A DNA stretch of 64,000 nucleotides from Auriscalpium vulgare (lineage: Eukaryota > Basidiomycota > Agaricomycetes > Russulales > Auriscalpiaceae): the NCBI GenBank assembly GCA_019915015.1, contig JAHBBC010000012.1, positions 62,001 to 126,000 of the forward strand, read 5' to 3'. Positions 58,401-64,000 of the stretch are shown here, in pieces. Numbering within the stretch: the stretch's first letter is position 1; each line of letters begins with the position of its first letter. The notes below the pieces were generated by a model, which was not told the DNA's origin, did no database searches, and saw only the letters and a program-made list of their open reading frames with translations. The translations under genes were made by a program, and so were the position numbers.

Positions 58401-60309
58401 ACGCCCACGACGTCCCTGCACGCGTGGCGCAACATCGGGGCCCGCGCAGCGCCGACACGAAGCTGCAGAATGCGTCGTCAGCGAGCGGAGCGAATTGTGC
58501 ACCGGCGAGGAAAGGAAACTCACCCGTCGACGTGCGCCGCACCGCAGACGCCCCCACAACGCATTCATGGCGGCGGGCAGAGGCAATGCGGACAGCGATA
58601 GCGGCGTCCATGACGAGTGCGCTGTTGAAGATGACGTTGCGCTGCGGGCAAGACGGTGAGCCACAGCTCGGACTGCTCGACAGCGCGCAGGCACTCACAA
58701 TTTGCATGTTCTTAGCGGAAACACCCGCGACGTCCACGCACCGGCGCAGCGGCACGACCAGTAGAGCAGCGCCTCGCGCCAACAGCGACACGTGGAGAGG
58801 CCGCCGCGAAAATTGCGCCCAGAAACGCGAGCGAGGGATCGCGCGCAATACGTGAAGGTGGCGGCGCGCGACGCGGATCCTGCTGCCCGGCAGAATGACG
58901 AACGTATCGGGTGGCCAAAGTAACATCGCTTCGTCATGGCAAAAGCACGCCTGATATCTGAGTGGCGAACCTTGGCCGCGAGGACGACGGCGTAGCGTCT
59001 AACAGCATGCTATAAGTGTCTATCAGCTGGATCAGCGCGCATTATTAGACCTGACTCACCCATGTACACGTCCATCTCCGAGCTGCAGCGCAACGACGCT
59101 GCGAAAATGGAAGCGCATTTCGATGGCGATCCTCGCGCAACACACCGCGACGTCGTACTGAGAGGAACTAGCGGCCTAGTCAGCTCCCGAGGATGTGTCG
59201 AGTCAACGAAGACACACCGGACTTGGCTGCAGCGGACCGCGGTGCGTTCAAGCTCATGATTGACGGTGCTGTTGGCCATACAGCTTTTCAGCAGATTGCG
59301 CGGGGGAACGTGAAGCGACGCTGGTGAGCCCCAGCGTCGACACGCAACGCAATTGCTCACCTGGGACGACCGACGACATGCGCGAAAACCGTCGAGGCAG
59401 CTCGTCAAAATCAAACCGCCCGCTATCGGATCTGAAAAGTTTTTTCCATGAGCAAACCGTCAAGGACGGCGGCACAGCGTCCACGCACCATCAGCGGTCG
59501 AGTCCGTCACCTCGTGCACGCCGATTGGGAGCTTGTGACGTCTCCCATTTCGCAGCAGGACGCCGACCGCACGTATGGCCAAAGTCGATAATGCCTGCGA
59601 GTAAAGTACATACCACGGTCGTCATAGGAACGTGGCGGCTCGTGCAACAGCTCACCTGTATGTGGCCGACGAGACGCGAGGAAGGGTGAACGGCGGCGTG
59701 ACCTGACAGGTGGGCATGGAGCGGACACGGCGGCATCCGAGTCCCGAGCTGATTACTATGCGCATGCGACACTGTTAGCTTCGTCGATGGCCGGACAGGA
59801 AGACAGTCGATGTCACCTTCAGAAAGCAACGCCGAACGATTATCGCGCAGCGGATTGGAATCACGGAGAGTGGGAAAAGGAACAGGGAGGGTGGGAGAGG
59901 GGGGCAAGCAAATGCGCGCACGACAGGACAACGCACACGTACTGGGTGGTTTATCTATGAACCGTGACGGTCGGCTGCGAGCTAGTACAGTTCCGCCTGT
60001 CCGCCTGTCGGACACGGTGAGTAAGACGAGGTAAGACGTGCCACTGGATGAATTACCTAGGCGAGATTTAAGCTCGCGAGCATGCTGAAGTCAAATTGAA
60101 ACAACGGAGACCCTTTTAGTGCCTCGCGACATGACAGCTTCTGAGATTTGTGCACGTCAATGAGCCCTTACAGATGTTCCTCCGTCTTAATCTAGGGGCA
60201 AGCAGATCAAACCCACACACTGAGCTTTCTCCGACTCCGACTCAGAGGCTCAGGATGTCTTGCAAGTGAAGTGGTTCACAATATCAAGGCGGCTTCTCGT
60301 GCCATATTA
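55491..60309. repeat. Macrosatellite unit 4, interrupted by a Harbinger element
   Basis: Follows the other units for 4,819 bp, to GCCATATTA. There the others continue CACATGCAG but this copy enters the Harbinger TIR. The rest of the unit may continue beyond the window. Confidence 0.95.
55600..56924 (-). CDS. Aldo/keto reductase with C-terminal membrane tail, copy 4
   Basis: Same nine-exon structure. Specific changes: LGLKSVDLYLIHQ (Ser for Phe), KLKEDGLAK (Glu for Asp), TVVLLLL in the tail, and an in-frame 3-base deletion that shortens the end to TVLFVFVL. The length change being a multiple of three and the absence of stops in four copies both fit selection for an open frame, although the copies are young. 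Introns 3 and 5 are of the copy 2 type. Confidence 0.88.
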
Positions 60310-60332
60310 GTCCTACTCAATATCAGTTTATT

Positions 60333-60363
60333 TCGCCATTTTATTTCGCCTCGTATATGAGCT
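60333..60363. repeat. Left terminal inverted repeat of the Harbinger element (inner 31 bp)
   Basis: Perfect inverse of 63970-64000. The outermost ~23 bases (60310-60332) should pair with sequence just outside the window. Confidence 0.9.
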
Positions 60364-60511
60364 ACAGGCACGCGAGGGGATCGAGCCGAGATCAGGACTG
60401 TCGATAAATACAGGTATGAAAGTTTATTAGCCGTATATTCTATGATATATACATGTCGGAGTGTAAATACGGATGCTGCGCGACGCCGCGCGTCGGCGAC
60501 ATCACCTCTCC

Positions 60512-61926
60512 ATGGCTCGCACTAGGGGACGTTCCGGTCGCGCAAGCCGATCGGAGCGTCCCTCCCTCACTGCTCTCGAGGCCCTTTGCATCCTATTGCT
60601 GGCAGAAGCTGAAGATGATGAAGATATCGTGGTCGCTGTGGCGCTCGCCGGGTTGGCTCGCAGCAGGAAGGAGTCTCGAAGGAGCCGGAAGTATGGGCCG
60701 CGCGGACGCTACGATCAAGTCAAGTGCGAAGCCTTCCTTGCCTGGTTAATTGAAGATGCATCGGCGCGGATGTTCAAGACATGGTTCAGGTGCGTTGGGC
60801 AGCAATCGTGTGTCCATTGGCTACTACTGATTATTTGATCAGGATGAGTCGTGCGGCCTTCTGGCATCTGCATGGCTTGATCAAGGATGACCCGGTGTTC
60901 CACAGCACGAGCCAGCGACCCCAGCGACCCGTCAAGTTCCAACTAGCGACGTTTCTCTGCCGGATGGGCGCTGAAGGGATCCTGAAGACCTCGGGCGTCC
61001 TCGCAATCGCGGAGGGGACCGTGTTCCTCTACACGCGACGCGTGTGTCAAGCCTTCCGCAACATCCGCCAGGACCATTTGGCGTGGCCGGGCCCTGGCCG
61101 ACGTGCATTCCTGTCTGAGGAGATGGATGCTGGCTGGGGCTTCGTCGGTTGCCTAAGCATCGGTGACGGCAGCTACATTTTCCTCACAACACGTCCGTCT
61201 GTGAACGGATATGCCTTCTGGTGCCGCAAGAAGCGTTATGCGGTACGTCCTTTGGTCTTTGTCCTACAAACATCGTATCTCACAGACACTCGCAGCTCGT
61301 CATACAGGCTACAGTGACTCACCGCGCAATCATCACGTCGTACGACTTTGGCTGGCCCGGCTCCGTCCAAGATAGCCGGTTTGGACAAATTCACATATCT
61401 GGCGCCATCGTGATGAGTACTTTGAGCCACATGAGTACATCCTAGTAGACAAAGGTGTGCCTGACGACTTCAGCCTAGTTTGTGCGCGCGCTAACGGCTG
61501 AGTACAGGCTACCCCTTGACCCCTTTCACGATACGCCCCTTCAACGATCACGATCTGACCGATGACCTCGTCGAGGCGGCGAGGCGCACGAAATTCAACC
61601 GAAAGCTCTCGTCGCTCCGGATATTCGTCGAGCACGCCTTCGGTCGCCTGAAAGGGCGCTTCCCCATCCTCCGCAACATGCCGGGTCGCAATTTGAAGGA
61701 GATCTATCGTACGATCGAGGCCCTCATGATCATTCACAATATCCTCGAGGCATTTGGCGACGACCCGAGCACGCTGAAGCACTACAATGGTGCGGAGGAT
61801 GCCGATGTAGATGAAGTACGCGGCGAGGCGGATGCCCGGGTAGTTCTCGAGATGGATGGTGATGACATGTATCGCGCCGGCCTGTTGCGTCGCAAGCAGC
61901 TTCTTGACCTTATCGTGCCCCCGTAG
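60512..61926 (+). pseudogene. HARBI1-like DDE transposase, one probable frameshift
   Basis: Exons: 60512-60789, 60843-61242, 61296-61454, 61508-61926; introns are 53 bp (two) and 53 bp (third), GT-AG. The N-terminal region is helical and Arg-rich, then MSRAAFWHLHGLIKDDPVF and AEGTVFLYTRRV. DDE catalytic residues are visible: Asp in SIGDGSYIFL, Asp in GWPGSVQDSR, Glu in FVEHAFGRLKGRF; YPLTPFTIRPF and MIIHNILEAFGDD are family-typical. Between DSR and NSHIWRHRDEYFEPHEYIL (~61380) the frame slips by one base (CGGTTTGGACA where the family has R-V-W-T). Exon 3 is 159 bp but 160 is needed to rejoin exon 4. Without that base the protein stops soon after the second Asp. A sequencing error is possible. 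Full length would be ~418 residues. Confidence 0.85.
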
Positions 61927-62018
61927 AATGTAGTAGCCAATTCAAAATGCAACGAGTATTATAGAATGTAAACCTTTATACAAGAACAGAGTGATTAGTA
62001 AACGAGATAGTACTGAAC

Positions 62019-63869
62019 TTAGTTGGATGCTCCCGCCGCCGCCGCCGCCGCCGCCGCCTCGCCGGCCGCCTCGCCCGCCGCCTTCGCCGTTTCCGCAGCA
62101 ACCAGTGCGTGTTCCTCTTCCTCTGTCAGACGCTGCACGAGCCGCTCACCCTGTTTGCGTATGAGTGGGCTGACGTGCTCCAACATGGTCATGGCGGATG
62201 CCCACTGATCCGCAGCTGCCTTGCGACGCGCCTGCTCTCGCCGTTCCTCGAATTCCTGGCGCTCCCGATCTTCGCGAAGTTTGGCAAGGTCCAGTTGGAC
62301 CTTATCGACCTTCTCTTGGCGCTTGTTTCGCGCCTCGACGTTCTTCAACGCGCGTGCGACCAATGACGAGAAATCATCAGTTTCTTCGCGCTTACGCTTT
62401 TTCTTCGAGTTCTTCACAGCCGACTTCTTCTTGCTCTCGCCGTCATTGCTACTGTCTGAGTGCTCGTCATCCGCCGTATCGTGCTCGCTGTTGCTTTCAC
62501 CGGCATCGGACACCGCACGACCCGAGCTGAAGTCATCGTGCCGGACAACGCTTGAGTCGTCTTTCGCGCTGGAACAGGGTCAGCTGTCATCACGGCATCT
62601 GGTAGGGTGGGAACGCACACTTTATTGATCGCCTCGTAGATGCGAGATGCCTCGAACGCGTCTAGTACTTTCTGCGAGAACATGCTCCTTACTTTCGCTT
62701 TCCCCGCCCTTATCTGTCTGTCGGCGTCTCCGTCGCCTCCACCAGTGTGCTGATTCATGATCCGAACGGCTTTGTACTTCTCCCAAGCCTGATTCCACCA
62801 GTAGTTGCGGACCTGTGTCGCGGTCACGCGCTTTGCCAGTACAACAGAGGCAATCTACCGACAGGTGAGCATGTTTACGCTGAGAATAGCTATCAATGCT
62901 TACATGCAAGAACACGCGATGCTGATTCACTCGAAAGGTGGGCCAGTGCTCAGGTGACGTGATGTATTCGACGGCCTTCAACTTGTCCGAATTGGACAGT
63001 CCTTTGGGCTCCGTTGTCGCCTGACTCTTCGCCTCCTTCACCTTCAGCGCAGCCGCATCCATCTGCGCCTCCGTGAGCTCCAAAATCTCATCGTCCGAGC
63101 CGCCTGCCTCGCGCCGATTGCCTTGCCCGGACTTGCTGCCTTTCCCGGTCGCGCGGCCCTTCTTCGTAGCGGGTGTCTTCGCAGGCGTCGGTAATGGTGC
63201 CTTCTCACCAGCCTTCACTGCGGGAGAGGCTGGAGCAGGCGGAGGCGGGGCCTGAGAAGGAACAACGGGCGTCGGGAGGGGTTGCTCGGCCGGTATGTTA
63301 GCGTGGCGACCGGCGTTGCCGACGCCGTCACCTGCAGTGACGGCTTTCGAACGTGTTACACGCCGGTTAGGTTGCTCGGGCTGAGGAACAGCAGCTTGTG
63401 GTGGCTTGAGTAAGGAAAATTCCTGCGACCAGACGAATTGCTCTTCGAGAGCTTCGCCGTCGCCGGGGCGCCCACCTTGCACCGCATTGGGTGGGCGCAC
63501 GATGGGCGTTCCCGTGCCCCATTGAACGGCATTTTGCGCCGGCGCTACGTCGTATTGGGCATGGTTGTCGATATACTGGTGCAGAGGGCGCCACTGCTGA
63601 TGGAGCTGGTGATTTTCAGTGTTGGGATGCTGAGGGCCGGGATGGAAGGGAGGGAGAGGGTGTGCATACTGCTCTGCAGTAGCTGGATGTGCGAGAGGGC
63701 CGCGACGGCGTGGACTGATGGGCTGTGGGTAGGGTGGAAAGCCCCCGAAGTGATGGTTCATGGGGGCAGACTGTGATTCCACAAAGTCGAAAGTGCCACA
63801 CGGCGGCAACTCTGCCTCACGACGAATTGCTCGGGCCATTACATTCCAAACCCCGACAGCAATCAACAA
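62019..63869 (-). CDS. Harbinger partner protein, Myb/SANT-like with coiled-coil tail
   Basis: Exons (complement): 62019-62568, 62619-62854, 62904-63869; introns 50 and 49 bp. Frame kept throughout: 583 residues from 63869, or 573 from the ATG at 63839 (MARAIRREAELPP), which I find likelier. A Pro/Gln-rich N-terminal half with KKGRATGKGSKSG-type basic patch leads to the DNA-binding region SNSDKLKAVEYITSPEHW...ATQVRNYWWNQAWEKYKAVR, a trihelix/SANT-like tryptophan pattern, followed by HTGGGDGD. The C-terminus is acidic, then a lysine patch (KKRKREE), then a long charged coiled coil (RQEKVDKVQLDLAKLREDRE) and an Ala run from a GCC microsatellite (62034-62085). In this superfamily the partner brings the transposase to the TIRs. 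Open, in contrast to the transposase. Confidence 0.8.
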
Positions 63870-63969
63870 GGACAGAATGCGAGAGATAAATATATGGTTA
63901 AGGTTAAGAGAGGCCGCGGATAGTTATGTGCGAGACCCTGTTCAGGGTCTGATGTCGGCTAGCATCTCA

Positions 63970-64000
63970 AGCTCATATACGAGGCGAAATAAAATGGCGA
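63970..64000. repeat. Right terminal inverted repeat of the Harbinger element (inner 31 bp)
   Basis: Perfect inverse of 60333-60363, cut by the window edge. Confidence 0.9.

Larger units (their letters stand above)
60310..64000. mobile_element. PIF/Harbinger-type DNA transposon (right end beyond window)
   Basis: Inserted in unit 4 after TTA (60307-60309), the 3-bp target favoured by this superfamily. 60333-60363 is the exact reverse complement of the last 31 bases of the window (63970-64000; core TCGCCTCGTATATGAGCT). The element therefore ends about 23 bases past the window. It holds the two genes standard for the group: a DDE transposase (plus) and a Myb/SANT-like protein (minus), convergent. 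Confidence 0.9.

Noticed and set aside
62023..62628. Plus-strand ORFs opposite the Harbinger partner gene
   Set aside because: Antisense shadows of a well-supported spliced gene, rich in Ala/Ser from the reverse of its coiled coil.

Overview
The window looks like a repeat-rich stretch of a Basidiomycota genome, most likely an Agaricomycete such as a polypore. It is GC-rich, its introns are mostly 45-65 bp with GT(G/A)(C/A)GT donors and CAG/TAG acceptors, and its gene families (DUF6589 proteins, RecQ-like 'QDE' helicases, G-alpha-like proteins, F-box proteins, Harbinger elements) are typical of that group. I had no database access: names rest on recognised motifs and on spliced models that keep frame across every junction.

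Layout. 1-2692: the 5' end of a Ty3/gypsy-like LTR retrotransposon on the minus strand (LTR, PBS, frameshifted gag; pol lies beyond base 1). 2.9-4.8 kb: the C-terminal half of a RecQ-like helicase. 4.8-9.5 kb: an AT-richer transposon graveyard with hairpins, tRNA-like pieces, GAACC/GGTTC arrays and a 1.28 kb element (6726-8006) bounded by 44-bp terminal inverted repeats. That element carries only the N-terminal ends of a helicase and of a DUF6589 gene, pointing towards each other. 9.5-12.8 kb: a full-length four-exon DUF6589 gene. 14.1-16.5 kb: a complete 14-exon mitochondrial D-lactate dehydrogenase (cytochrome) gene. 16.7-18.2 kb: an aldo/keto reductase (AKR) fragment, a candidate 131-aa secreted protein and a shred of the D-LDH gene. 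18.26-20.3 kb: a decayed G-alpha-like gene, diverging from an F-box gene (20.6-22.1 kb).

22.7-60.3 kb is a tandem macrosatellite. It has three full ~11 kb units (11,024, 10,802 and 10,947 bp) and a fourth cut at 60,309 by a DNA transposon. Each unit carries, on the minus strand, a nine-exon AKR gene that is open in all four copies, keeps the four AKR catalytic residues, and ends in a hydrophobic tail-anchor-like segment in place of the usual C-terminal loop. The other ~9.5 kb of each unit is very GC-rich and full of nested duplications. It contains minisatellites and duplicated exon-intron modules that look like a decayed coiled-coil gene. Several diagnostic indels alternate A-B-A-B between units, which suggests amplification of a ~22 kb dimer.

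60.3-64.0 kb is a PIF/Harbinger element inserted into unit 4 at TTA. It has a HARBI1-type DDE transposase with one probable single-base frameshift, a convergent Myb/SANT-like partner that is fully open, and matching 31-bp inverted repeats; its right end lies just past the window.

Most biologically informative: the convergent helicase/DUF6589 deletion derivative, which predicts an autonomous two-gene transposon, and the recent amplification of a tail-anchored AKR gene inside a macrosatellite.
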